From: Comamonadaceae bacterium
GTDB taxonomy: Bacteria; Pseudomonadota; Gammaproteobacteria; Burkholderiales; Burkholderiaceae_C
Direction of reading: 5' to 3'
NCBI GenBank assembly: GCA_947460165.1
Contig: CANHKH010000222.1
Coordinates: 1 to 6,027 of the forward strand
DNA: 6,027 nt
Positions 1-6,027 of this stretch are shown piece after piece. The notes under the pieces were generated by a model. It did not search any database, had not been told where the DNA came from, and saw only the letters and a list, made by a program, of their open reading frames with translations. Position 1 is the first letter of the stretch. Each line of letters opens with the position of its first letter. The position numbers were made by a program, and so were the translations under genes.

Positions 1-1
1 C

Positions 2-862
2 ATCAAGATCACCCAGGCGCAGGCCAAAGAACAAGGCGCGGGCCAGTTGTTCAAGTGGGTGGCGTGGTTCACGGGCAGCAAAAACGCCATGAAGGGCGTG
101 GGCTTTTTCTTGGGCGGCGTGATGCTCCAAGGCCTGGGCTTTCAGGGCGCGCTGTGGGCGATGGCCGGGCTGCTGGCCTTGGTGCTGGTGGGTGTGCTCA
201 GTGCGCTGCCGCCCCTGATGGGCAAAAGCCGCGCCTCCAAGTCGGCCAAGGAATTGTTTGCCAAGAACGCCGGCATCAATGGCTTGGCCGCCGCCCGCGT
301 GGCCTTGTTTGGCGCGCGCGACGTGTGGTTTGTGGTGGGCGTGCCTGTGTATTTGTACTCGGCAGGCTGGACCTTTTCCATGGTCAGCGGCTTTGTGGCG
401 GCCTGGACCATAGGCTACGGCCTGGTGCAGGCCATGGCGCCCCACATCGTCAAGCGCAGCGAAGACGGGCTCTCGCGCGAGGTGCCGGCCGCGCGCTGGT
501 GGTCGGCGGTGCTGGCCGTGGTGCCCATGGCTTTGGCCCTGGCGGTGGCCGCGCAGGTGCCGCACCTGGTGTGGGTGGTGGTGGGCGGGCTGAGCCTGTT
601 TGGCTTTGCCTTTGCGGTGAACTCCTCGGTGCATTCTTACTTGGTGCTGGCCTACGCTGGGTCTGAAAAAGCCGCCGAAGACGTGGGCTTTTACTACGCG
701 GCCAACGCGCTGGGGCGGTTTTTAGGCACGCTGCTGTCTGGCCTGCTTTACCAGTGGGGAGGCTTGCTGTATGCCCTGCTGGGCTCGGCGGCCATGCTGG
801 TGGTGTGCTGGGGGGTGACGCTGAAACTGCCTTTGAAGAGGGACGATGCGGTGGCTCGCTGA
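2..862 (+). CDS. arsJ: ArsJ organoarsenical efflux MFS permease (5' end missing)
   Basis: Inner-membrane permease of the major facilitator superfamily. The ArsJ family exports 1-arseno-3-phosphoglycerate, the unstable product made from arsenate by a partner glyceraldehyde-3-phosphate dehydrogenase, and so confers arsenate resistance. The frame is open from base 2 to the TGA at 860-862, giving 286 residues. ArsJ is about 400 residues, so roughly the first 120 lie before the window. A TTG at 47 is internal, because the codons before it (IKITQAQAKEQGAGQ) read as good family sequence. I recognise ArsJ from FKWVAWFTGSKNAMKGVGFFLGG near the start, FGARDVWFVV at 308-337, FAVNSSVHSYL around 608-640 and EDVGFYYAANALGRFLGT from 677. 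About eight hydrophobic helices remain, with a basic loop (KSRASKSAK) near 224-250. The usual gap partner is not visible and could lie upstream. The family call rests on remembered motifs, not on a search. Confidence 0.85.
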   Translation: MKITQAQAKEQGAGQLFKWVAWFTGSKNAMKGVGFFLGGVMLQGLGFQGALWAMAGLLALVLVGVLSALPPLMGKSRASKSAKELFAKNAGINGLAAARVALFGARDVWFVVGVPVYLYSAGWTFSMVSGFVAAWTIGYGLVQAMAPHIVKRSEDGLSREVPAARWWSAVLAVVPMALALAVAAQVPHLVWVVVGGLSLFGFAFAVNSSVHSYLVLAYAGSEKAAEDVGFYYAANALGRFLGTLLSGLLYQWGGLLYALLGSAAMLVVCWGVTLKLPLKRDDAVAR

Positions 863-928
863 GGGCCTTGGGTGCAGGTGATGGGGCTTGCAGTCTGACA
901 AAGGCTGGGTCAGCGACAATGGTCGACC

Positions 929-2164
929 GTGAACGCCACCTACCGCCTGTTTCTCAGCATCACCTTGCCCTTGGCAGCGGTGAACCTGCTCAACCAGGCT
1001 TCCCGCACCGTGATGGCGGTCATTGGCCCCACGCTGGCGGCCGAATTTGCTTGGTCGGCCAGCGAGCTGGGCCTGCTGGCCGCCTGCATGTATGCCGCCT
1101 ACGCCGTGGCGCAGTTGCCGGTGGGGGTGGCGCTGGACATGTTCGGGCCGCGCCGCATTCAGGCCAGCTTGGCCTTGCTGGCCGCTTTGGGCTTTGCGGT
1201 CTTTGCCATGTCGCACTCCCTGGCCGGGTTCGCCCTGGCACGCATCATCCTCGGGGTGGGTGTGTCGGCCGCGCTGATGGCCCTCCTCAAAGCCCACAGC
1301 CAGTGGTTCGCACCCGCACAGGTGGCGCACATGACGGGACTGGCCATGATGGCCGGGTCCCTGGGCAGTGTGCTGACCAGCACCCCGCTGCAGGCCATCT
1401 TGCCCAGTGTGGGCTGGCGCAACGTGTTTTGGATCATGTGTGCCGCCGCTGTCGCCACCGCGCTGTGGATTGCTGTGTCGGTGCGCGACAAGCCGACGCA
1501 AACCGCACGCAAAAGCCTGAAGGCGGAGTCGGCGGTGGTGGTCGAGATCTTTCGATCCCCGACGTTTTGGCGCTACGCCCCCGCTGCCGCCATGCTGTCG
1601 ATTCTCAATTTCACCTACATGGGCTTGTGGATAGGCCCCTGGCTGCGCGATGTGGCGGCTTACGACGCGCAAGACCGCGCTCAAATTTTGCTGTGGTATT
1701 CGCTGGCCATGATGCTGGGTGGGTGGGTGGTGGGCTGGGCCGCCAGCCGAGCGCAGGCGCGCGGCTGGCCGTCCATCGTGGTGCCAGGCCTGTGCACGGC
1801 GGGCCTGGTCCTGGCGCAACTCGGGCTGATGCTGCAGCCCCAGAGCTGGGCCGCGGTCACCGCGCTGTGGGTGTTGTTCGCGTTTTGCGGCACGGGCGGG
1901 CCGGCCGGGTACATTGCCGTGGGTCAGTTGTTCCCGGTGGCGCAAACCGCGCGCGTGTCCACGGCCGTCAACACGCTGACCTTGGCCGGCGCCTTTTTGC
2001 TGCAATGGGTGATAGGCGCGATGCTTGACCTGTGGCCACGCAACGCCAGTGGCGGCTGGGATGCAAACGGTTACACCGCTGCGCTGGCCTTGTCGGTCGT
2101 CATTCAGCTGTTGGTGGCCGCACTCGCCATGGGGCTGGGCCGCTCAGGGCACCGCAGGGCCTGA
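929..2164 (+). CDS. MFS transporter, 12 TM, substrate unknown
   Basis: A complete 411-residue major facilitator permease of the inner membrane. It is almost wholly hydrophobic, with twelve likely helices in two halves joined by a cytoplasmic loop at about residues 185-210 (RDKPTQTARKSLKAES). The loop between helices 2 and 3 carries MFS motif A (GVALDMFGPRR, residues 66-76, with D70 and R75/R76). R105 with G109 and G111 fits the motif B pattern of helix 4, and GWRNVFW (162-168) is common in NarK-like and organic-anion MFS proteins. The GTG at 929 is chosen because the frame is closed by a TGA at 896-898 and the next ATG (1013) would remove part of helix 1. No convincing ribosome binding site precedes it. 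It lies 66 bases after arsJ on the same strand and converges with the regulator gene, which ends 52 bases further on. Uptake of an organic acid for the right-hand module is possible but is inferred from position only. Confidence 0.85.
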   Translation: MNATYRLFLSITLPLAAVNLLNQASRTVMAVIGPTLAAEFAWSASELGLLAACMYAAYAVAQLPVGVALDMFGPRRIQASLALLAALGFAVFAMSHSLAGFALARIILGVGVSAALMALLKAHSQWFAPAQVAHMTGLAMMAGSLGSVLTSTPLQAILPSVGWRNVFWIMCAAAVATALWIAVSVRDKPTQTARKSLKAESAVVVEIFRSPTFWRYAPAAAMLSILNFTYMGLWIGPWLRDVAAYDAQDRAQILLWYSLAMMLGGWVVGWAASRAQARGWPSIVVPGLCTAGLVLAQLGLMLQPQSWAAVTALWVLFAFCGTGGPAGYIAVGQLFPVAQTARVSTAVNTLTLAGAFLLQWVIGAMLDLWPRNASGGWDANGYTAALALSVVIQLLVAALAMGLGRSGHRRA

Positions 2165-2174
2165 TGGGCCAGTC

Positions 2175-2190
2175 GCCTCAGCGCCTGAGA
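2175..2190. terminator. Weak hairpin between convergent genes
   Basis: The 52-base gap between the two convergent genes holds a short inverted repeat: CTCAG (2177-2181), a CGC loop, then CTGAG (2185-2189). The stem is only five pairs and no T-run follows on either strand, so it does not look like a standard intrinsic terminator. It is the only candidate in the gap and could serve both directions weakly. Rho-dependent ends are equally possible. Confidence 0.2.
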
Positions 2191-2216
2191 CCCAAGTCAA
2201 CATCCAACACCCGCCT

Positions 2217-3485
2217 TCAGCCCTCCAACTCACCGGCCTTGGCCGCCACAAACTTGGCCCGGGGCCGAATCAGCTGGGGCGACAGGCGCTGCTCCAGCAC
2301 ATGGGCCACCCAGCCGGCCAGGCGGGCGAGCAAAAACAAGGCGGCGGCCGAGCCCGACGGGCCGCGGAGAGCGTGGCAGGTGGCGATCACGGCCAGTTCG
2401 TGACGGGGGTAGAGAGCGTGGCGCTGCCCCTCTTTCACCACGGCCAGGGCCTGCACAGCCGCAGGCGGCAGGTCCGGCCGGCGGCGCAGGCGGGCCAGCA
2501 GCCAGGCGGCGCGGGGATCGCCCTGGGGGTAGAGCGGGTGTTCAAAGCCGGGCACCGCCTGGCCCGCGGCCACGCGCTGGGCCAGTTGGCTTTGTGCGCT
2601 GAGGCCGCCTTCGCCTGCGAGCAACTTTTCCACGCGCTGGTAGCGGCGCGTCACCTCGGTGCCTGCACTGGCCGCCAAGGCCGCCGCCAGACACGCATGC
2701 AAAGGGCTGGCACTTGATGCGGCAATGCGGGCGGCAAAGGTGCCGGGCGAGAGTTCATGGTCGGCCAGCAGCACCAGCATGGCGTTGAGCAGGGCCACAT
2801 CGTCGGCCGAGCCTGGCCGGCCCAGGGCCTGCAGCGCCGCCATGGCCACCGAGGCGCCGGGCGCCGGGCGCACAAATCGCCCCGCTGGGCCCAGCACCCC
2901 CAAGCAGCCGGCCAGCGTGAGCACCAACTCGCGGGCAGCCTCCAGCGGGTGGCCGTGCATCAACCTCGCAGCGGCAGTGCCCCGGCCCAGGCCCAGTTGC
3001 AGCACGGCCATGGCCAAGACCTCGGCTATTTGTTCTTGGGCCATGGCGGGCGTGAGCTGGCCCAGCAGCGTGCCCAAGGCCGGGGGCAGCTCGGGCGCGC
3101 GCCACACCACGGGCTCCTCGTGCCACAGCCCGCTCCACAGCAGCTCGGCGGTGTGCTCAAAAGAGGCGCCCTGCTCGGCCAGCTCCAGCGCCAGCCGCCC
3201 TCGGTAGCTGGGCCCTTTGGGCGTGATCTCGGTGATGCTGGTGGGCACCATGGGGTGGCCCAGATTGAGCGCCGAGGCGGCCACCGCCGCCTGGCCGCCT
3301 TGCACCTGGGCGCGCTGCAGCAGGCGCTCCAAGTCGGCGCGGGCATACAGGCGCTCGCGCGCGCCGCCTGCGCGGACGCTGCGCACCAAGCCCCGGCTGA
3401 CGTAGGCGTACAGGGTTTGACGCCTGATGTGCAGCAGCTCGGCGGCCTCGGCGGAGTTCAAAAAGTCTTTGGAGCGGCTGGTCAT
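2217..3485 (-). CDS. HTH-citrate synthase-like regulator (probable pseudo-enzyme)
   Basis: A 422-residue, probably cytoplasmic two-part protein. Residues 9-57 form a MerR/excisionase-type helix-turn-helix (LNSAEAAELLHIRRQTLYAYVSR, then a wing and YARADLERLL). From about 78 to the end it follows the citrate synthase fold: TSITEITPKGPSYRGR (82-96), ADHE (241-244, H243), PGFEHPLYPQGDPR (312-325, H316) and IRPRAKFV (406-413). Citrate synthases condense oxaloacetate with acetyl-CoA using two His and one Asp. Here the GPxHGG segment reads GTEVTR (275-280), so V278 replaces the first His, and PRHE (360-363) puts E363 where Asp is expected; only H316 remains. Related HTH-citrate-synthase proteins are usually annotated just as citrate synthase family. 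I infer a transcription factor that senses a carboxylate or acyl-CoA and controls the divergent genes. The ATG at 3485 is the only start possible before an upstream in-frame stop. It has no Shine-Dalgarno sequence, and a palindrome ends two bases before it. A working synthase is unlikely but not excluded. Confidence 0.85.
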   Translation of the reverse strand: MTSRSKDFLNSAEAAELLHIRRQTLYAYVSRGLVRSVRAGGARERLYARADLERLLQRAQVQGGQAAVAASALNLGHPMVPTSITEITPKGPSYRGRLALELAEQGASFEHTAELLWSGLWHEEPVVWRAPELPPALGTLLGQLTPAMAQEQIAEVLAMAVLQLGLGRGTAAARLMHGHPLEAARELVLTLAGCLGVLGPAGRFVRPAPGASVAMAALQALGRPGSADDVALLNAMLVLLADHELSPGTFAARIAASSASPLHACLAAALAASAGTEVTRRYQRVEKLLAGEGGLSAQSQLAQRVAAGQAVPGFEHPLYPQGDPRAAWLLARLRRRPDLPPAAVQALAVVKEGQRHALYPRHELAVIATCHALRGPSGSAAALFLLARLAGWVAHVLEQRLSPQLIRPRAKFVAAKAGELEG

Positions 3486-3486
3486 G

Positions 3487-3502
3487 TTGATTGGTCAATC
3501 AA
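3487..3502. promoter_or_regulatory. Palindrome 1, candidate operator
   Basis: TTGATTG-GT-CAATCAA is an inverted repeat with perfect 7-base arms and a 2-base centre. It ends one base before the start codon of the minus-strand regulator gene. In that position a bound protein would block transcription or translation start of the regulator, which fits autoregulation. The role is inferred; the symmetry is seen directly. Confidence 0.5.
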
Positions 3503-3503
3503 G

Positions 3504-3513
3504 ATTGATCAAT
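3504..3513. promoter_or_regulatory. Palindrome 2, candidate operator
   Basis: ATTGATCAAT is a perfect 10-base palindrome whose TTGAT half-site is shared with palindrome 1. The two centres are 14 bases apart. It overlaps the best -35 candidate for the plus-strand gene and the -10 candidate for the minus-strand gene, so one bound protein could affect both directions. The binding protein is inferred to be the divergent HTH regulator. Confidence 0.5.
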
Positions 3514-3533
3514 TCTAGGGATACACCTAGCAT
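3505..3533 (+). promoter_or_regulatory. Possible sigma-70 promoter for the TctC/TPP operon
   Basis: A -35-like TTGATC (3505-3510) is followed after 17 bases by a -10-like TAGCAT (3528-3533). Each box matches the consensus at four of six positions. Transcription would start near 3540, leaving a leader of about 45 bases before the ATG at 3585. The inverted repeat CTAGG-GATACA-CCTAG (3515-3530) fills most of the spacer and reaches into the -10 box. The match is modest, and an activator may be needed. Confidence 0.35.
3512..3517 (-). promoter_or_regulatory. Possible -10 box of the regulator gene
   Basis: Read on the minus strand this is TAGAAT, matching five of six bases of the -10 consensus. 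No good -35 box lies 16-18 bases upstream. Transcription would begin near 3505, inside the palindrome pair, giving a leader of about 20 bases without a ribosome binding site. Confidence 0.25.
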
Positions 3534-3573
3534 TCGCCCCTTGATTGCACCGTACAAGCTGAGACCCATCCCC

Positions 3574-3578
3574 GGAGA
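3574..3578 (+). promoter_or_regulatory. Ribosome binding site of the TctC gene
   Basis: GGAGA lies six bases before the ATG at 3585, a good Shine-Dalgarno sequence at normal spacing. It is the clearest one in the window and supports this start. Confidence 0.7.
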
Positions 3579-3584
3579 CACTTC

Positions 3585-4574
3585 ATGAAATCCCAAGCCC
3601 CCATCAAGCGCCGCACCTTGCTGCAAAGCGCAGCCCTGGCCGCCCTGCCCCTGGGCGCGGGCGCCCAAAGCGCCAACTTTCCTCAGCGGCCGGTGCGCAT
3701 CGTGGTGCCTTACACGCCTGGCGGCTCCAACGACGTGATCGCCCGCTTGGTGGCGCAAAAGCTTCAAGAGCAGTGGTCGCAGCCGGTGGTGGTGGAAAAC
3801 AAGCCCGGCGCGGCCGGCAACCTGGGCTCGGCCGAGGTGGTCAAGGCCGCGCCCGATGGCCACACCTTGCTGCTCAACAACATCAACATCACCTCCATGA
3901 ACCCGGCGCTGATCGAGCGCATGCCTTTTGACGCCAGCAAAGACTTTGCCCACATCTCGCTGCTGGGCACCACCGCGTTGGCGCTGGCCGTGCACCCCAG
4001 CGTGCCCGCGCAAAACGTGCAGGAACTCGTCAAGCTGCTGCGCGAGCGGCCGGGCCGTTTGAGTTATGCCTCCAGCGGCAACGGCAGCCCGCAGCACATG
4101 GCCATGGAGATGTTCAAGGCCATGACCAAAACCAGCATCGTGCACATTCCTTACCGGGGCGCGGCGCCCGCCATTTCCGACGTGGTGGGCGGCCAAATTG
4201 AAATGACGATTGGCGTGGTCAACCAAGTCATCCCGCATGTGCGCGCTGGCCGCCTGCGTGCGCTGGCCGTGACCAGCCGCAAAAAACTCGCGAGCCTGCC
4301 CGAGGTGCCCACGCTGGACGAATCGGCCGCCCCCGGCTATGAATGCGAGATTTGGCTGGGCTTGTCGGCCCCCGCAGGCACGCCTGCGCCCGTGGTGGAC
4401 ACCATCAACCAAGCCGTGCGCCGCGTCATGGCCTTGCCCGACGTGGCCCAGCGCCTGAACGGCCAAGGCATTGAGGTGCTGACCAGCTCGCCCGAGCAAA
4501 TGCGCCAGCGCGCCGCCGACGACCTCAAGCGCTGGACCGAGGTGATACGCACCGCCGGCATCAAGGCCGAATAA
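3585..4574 (+). CDS. TctC/Bug-family periplasmic solute-binding protein
   Basis: A 329-residue extracytoplasmic binding protein, normal length for the tripartite tricarboxylate transporter receptor (TctC/Bug) family. These proteins bind carboxylates such as citrate, other dicarboxylates, aromatic acids or amino acids in the periplasm and pass them to TctAB-type membrane partners. The N-terminus has a Tat-like signal peptide: KRRTLLQ (8-14), a hydrophobic stretch to about 23, and likely cleavage after GAGA (A27). Family hallmarks follow in order: RPVRIVVPYTPGGSNDVIAR (35-54), VENKPGAAGNLG (70-81), APDGHTLLL (89-97), YASSGNGSPQHMAMEMF (161-177) and HIPYRGAAPAISDVVGGQIE (187-206). It is the first gene of a plus-strand pair, divergent from the HTH regulator and 43 bases before the TPP enzyme gene. 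No TctA or TctB gene is visible, as is common for the many orphan Bug proteins of Burkholderiales. The ligand cannot be read from the sequence. Confidence 0.92.
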   Translation: MKSQAPIKRRTLLQSAALAALPLGAGAQSANFPQRPVRIVVPYTPGGSNDVIARLVAQKLQEQWSQPVVVENKPGAAGNLGSAEVVKAAPDGHTLLLNNINITSMNPALIERMPFDASKDFAHISLLGTTALALAVHPSVPAQNVQELVKLLRERPGRLSYASSGNGSPQHMAMEMFKAMTKTSIVHIPYRGAAPAISDVVGGQIEMTIGVVNQVIPHVRAGRLRALAVTSRKKLASLPEVPTLDESAAPGYECEIWLGLSAPAGTPAPVVDTINQAVRRVMALPDVAQRLNGQGIEVLTSSPEQMRQRAADDLKRWTEVIRTAGIKAE

Positions 4575-4617
4575 AACACGCGCTCTCCTGCCCCCTCCAA
4601 CCCCACGGATTTTTGCC

Positions 4618-6027
4618 ATGACTGCTCCACTGCCGCCGACTGCGCGGCGCGATCACCCCTTGCCCAGCGACCCCAGCGAGGCCTGCTGGGGCAGCGACGC
4701 CATTGCCGACATGCTGCGCGCCTTGCGCGTGCCCTATGTGCTGCTCAACCCGGGGGCGAGCTTTCGGGGCTTGCACGACAGCTTGGTCAACCACCTGGGC
4801 AATGCCGAGCCGCAAATGCTGCTGGTGCTGCACGAAGAGCATGCGGTGGCCATCGCGCACGGCTTTGCCAAGGTGGGCGGCCAGCCGCTGGCCGCCATCT
4901 TGCACAGCAACGTGGGCCTGATGCACGGCTCCATGGCGATTTTTGACGCCTGGTGCGACCGCGTGCCCGTGCTGGTGCTGGGCGCCACCGGCCCGGTGGA
5001 CGCGGCCCGCCGCCGCCCCTGGATTGACTGGCTGCACACAGCGGCCGACCAAGCCGCGCTGGTGCGCTCCTTCATCAAGTGGGACGCGCAGCCCGCCTCT
5101 GTGCCTGCCGCCCAAGAGGCCTTGCTGCGCGCCTGGCGCATTGCCGACACCGCGCCACGCGGCCCCACCTATGTGTGCTTTGACGCCGCGCTCCAAGAGG
5201 CCAAGCTGGCGCAGCGCCCGGCCTTGCCCGCCGTGGCGCGCTACGCCGCCCCGGCCTCGCCAGAGCCTGCCGCGCAGGACCTGGCGCGTGCGCTGGCGTG
5301 GCTGCAAGGCGCACAAGCGCCAGTGATTTTGGCCGGGCGGGTCTCGCGCAGCGAGGCCGGCTGGCAAGCCCGCGTGACATTGGCCGAGCGCCTGGGCGCG
5401 CGCGTCATCACCGACCTCAAGCTGGGCGCGGCCTTTCCCACCCGCCACCCGCTGCACACCGGCCCGGCCGGCATGTTTTTAACGCCCGAGGTGGCCCAGG
5501 TGCTGCGCCAGGCCGACGTGGTGCTCAGCCTGGACTGGCTGGACCTGGGCGGCACGCTCAAACAAGCCTGGGGCCAAGACGCCGTGGGCAGCCGCATCAT
5601 TCAAGTCTCGGTGGACCACCACATTCACAACGGCTGGAGCATGGACCACCAAAGCCTGCCCCCGGCCGACTGCTTCATGGCCTGCGAGCCCGAGCCCGCG
5701 GTGAGCGCCATGCTGGCGGCCTTGGGCCCCCACAGCTCAGCCCAAACCTGGCCTGACACAGCACCCCCAGCCGCCCGCGTGGTGGACCCCGACGCGCCGC
5801 TGCAGGTGGCCGACGTGGCCGCCTTGGTGCGCGAGGCCACGCGGGACACGCCAGTGAGCCTGCTGCGCCTGCCGCTGAGCTGGGCGGGCGACTTTTGGGA
5901 CTTTGCACACCCGCTGGACTTTTTGGGCTACGACGGCGGCGGCGGCAGTGGCTCAGGCCCGGGCATGGTGGTGGGCAGCGCGCTGGCCATGCAAGGCAGC
6001 GAGCGGCTGCCGCTGGCCATCATTGGC
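4618..6027 (+). CDS. ThDP-dependent enzyme, acetolactate synthase/decarboxylase superfamily (3' end missing)
   Basis: The frame runs without a stop from the ATG at 4618 to the last base, giving 470 residues of a protein usually about 550. Enzymes of this superfamily use thiamine diphosphate to decarboxylate or ligate 2-oxo acids in the cytoplasm. The N-terminal (PYR) domain spans about 23-190: GSDAIADMLRALRVPYVLLNPGASF (25-49), then LHEEHAVAIAHGFAKV (71-86), whose E73 aligns with the Glu that activates the cofactor, then HSNVGLMHGSMAIFDAWCDRVPVLVLGATGP (96-126). A middle domain (about 210-370) includes PVILAGR (235-241). The C-terminal TPP-binding domain begins near 395 and shows YDGGGGSGSGPGMVVGSALAMQ (438-459). 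The expected GDG...NN metal motif falls just past the window. Only a weak GGA (4607-4609) precedes the start. It is probably co-transcribed with the TctC gene. Acetolactate synthase proper is unlikely, given the unusual N-terminal signature and the setting; a decarboxylase or ligase of an unknown 2-oxo acid fits better. Confidence 0.88.
   Translation, partial: MTAPLPPTARRDHPLPSDPSEACWGSDAIADMLRALRVPYVLLNPGASFRGLHDSLVNHLGNAEPQMLLVLHEEHAVAIAHGFAKVGGQPLAAILHSNVGLMHGSMAIFDAWCDRVPVLVLGATGPVDAARRRPWIDWLHTAADQAALVRSFIKWDAQPASVPAAQEALLRAWRIADTAPRGPTYVCFDAALQEAKLAQRPALPAVARYAAPASPEPAAQDLARALAWLQGAQAPVILAGRVSRSEAGWQARVTLAERLGARVITDLKLGAAFPTRHPLHTGPAGMFLTPEVAQVLRQADVVLSLDWLDLGGTLKQAWGQDAVGSRIIQVSVDHHIHNGWSMDHQSLPPADCFMACEPEPAVSAMLAALGPHSSAQTWPDTAPPAARVVDPDAPLQVADVAALVREATRDTPVSLLRLPLSWAGDFWDFAHPLDFLGYDGGGGSGSGPGMVVGSALAMQGSERLPLAIIG

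Noticed and set aside
47..49. TTG as the start of the first MFS gene
   Set aside because: The frame is open to the window edge and the residues before the TTG continue the ArsJ-like sequence, so the gene is truncated by the window rather than starting here.
863..928. Terminator or promoter between arsJ and the second MFS gene
   Set aside because: No stem-loop with a T-run and no convincing -35/-10 pair could be seen in these 66 bases.
722..2005. Long open frame on the minus strand (about 427 codons) opposite the second MFS gene
   Set aside because: It is rich in Gln, His, Arg and Gly with no recognisable domain, and lies antisense to a clear MFS protein. This is the usual shadow in GC-rich DNA.
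754..2028. Long plus-strand open frame overlapping both MFS genes in another phase
   Set aside because: Its translation is low-complexity Gly/Arg/Ala sequence without motifs. The overlapping frame gives twelve hydrophobic helices and MFS motif A.
2217..3485. Housekeeping citrate synthase (gltA) or methylcitrate synthase (prpC)
   Set aside because: The N-terminal helix-turn-helix, the loss of the catalytic His and the Asp-to-Glu change do not fit a metabolic synthase, and no TCA-cycle or propionate gene is beside it.
2757..3518. Plus-strand open frame opposite the regulator gene
   Set aside because: It is Gln/Gly/His-rich with no domain and is antisense to the HTH-citrate-synthase-like protein.
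3495..4619. Minus-strand open frame of about 374 codons opposite the TctC gene
   Set aside because: The translation is His/Gly/Arg-rich without a domain, while the plus strand encodes all the TctC hallmarks with a good ribosome binding site.
4561..5457. Minus-strand open frame of about 298 codons opposite the ThDP enzyme gene
   Set aside because: It is an antisense shadow. The plus-strand frame from 4618 is open to the window end and carries clear ThDP-enzyme motifs.

Overview
The window is GC-rich, densely coded DNA with the strong third-position G/C bias of a betaproteobacterium. A TctC/Bug-type periplasmic binding protein, an HTH-citrate-synthase-like regulator and the overall protein style point to Burkholderiales, most likely Comamonadaceae. 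The taxon is inferred from gene content and style; no rRNA or other marker is present. There is no tRNA, IS element, CRISPR array or phage gene.

Layout. (1) Positions 1-862, plus strand: the last two thirds of an MFS permease that I recognise as ArsJ, the organoarsenical (1-arseno-3-phosphoglycerate) efflux protein; its N-terminus lies before the window. (2) 929-2164, plus: a complete 12-helix MFS transporter of unknown substrate. (3) 2217-3485, minus: a protein joining an N-terminal helix-turn-helix to a citrate-synthase-like domain, convergent with the MFS gene. (4) 3486-3584: a 99-base divergent control region, AT-rich near the start codon of gene 3, with two neighbouring palindromes and a third short inverted repeat. 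(5) 3585-4574, plus: a TctC/Bug solute-binding protein with a Tat-like signal peptide. (6) 4618-6027, plus: a thiamine-pyrophosphate-dependent enzyme of the acetolactate synthase/benzoylformate decarboxylase superfamily, cut by the window end after 470 residues.

How they may work together. The left part is the tail of an arsenic-resistance locus. The right part looks like a small catabolic module. The binding protein would capture a carboxylate in the periplasm, the TPP enzyme would act on a 2-oxo acid or related compound, and the divergent HTH/citrate-synthase-like protein would be the local regulator, sensing an acid or acyl-CoA through its citrate synthase fold. The MFS gene could supply uptake, but only its proximity suggests this.

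The most notable observation is that the citrate-synthase-like domain has lost the catalytic His of the usual G-P-x-H-G-G motif (Val instead) and has Glu where the catalytic Asp is expected. It keeps the second His and the C-terminal Arg motif. This fits a pseudo-enzyme turned ligand sensor, with the palindromes as its candidate operators.
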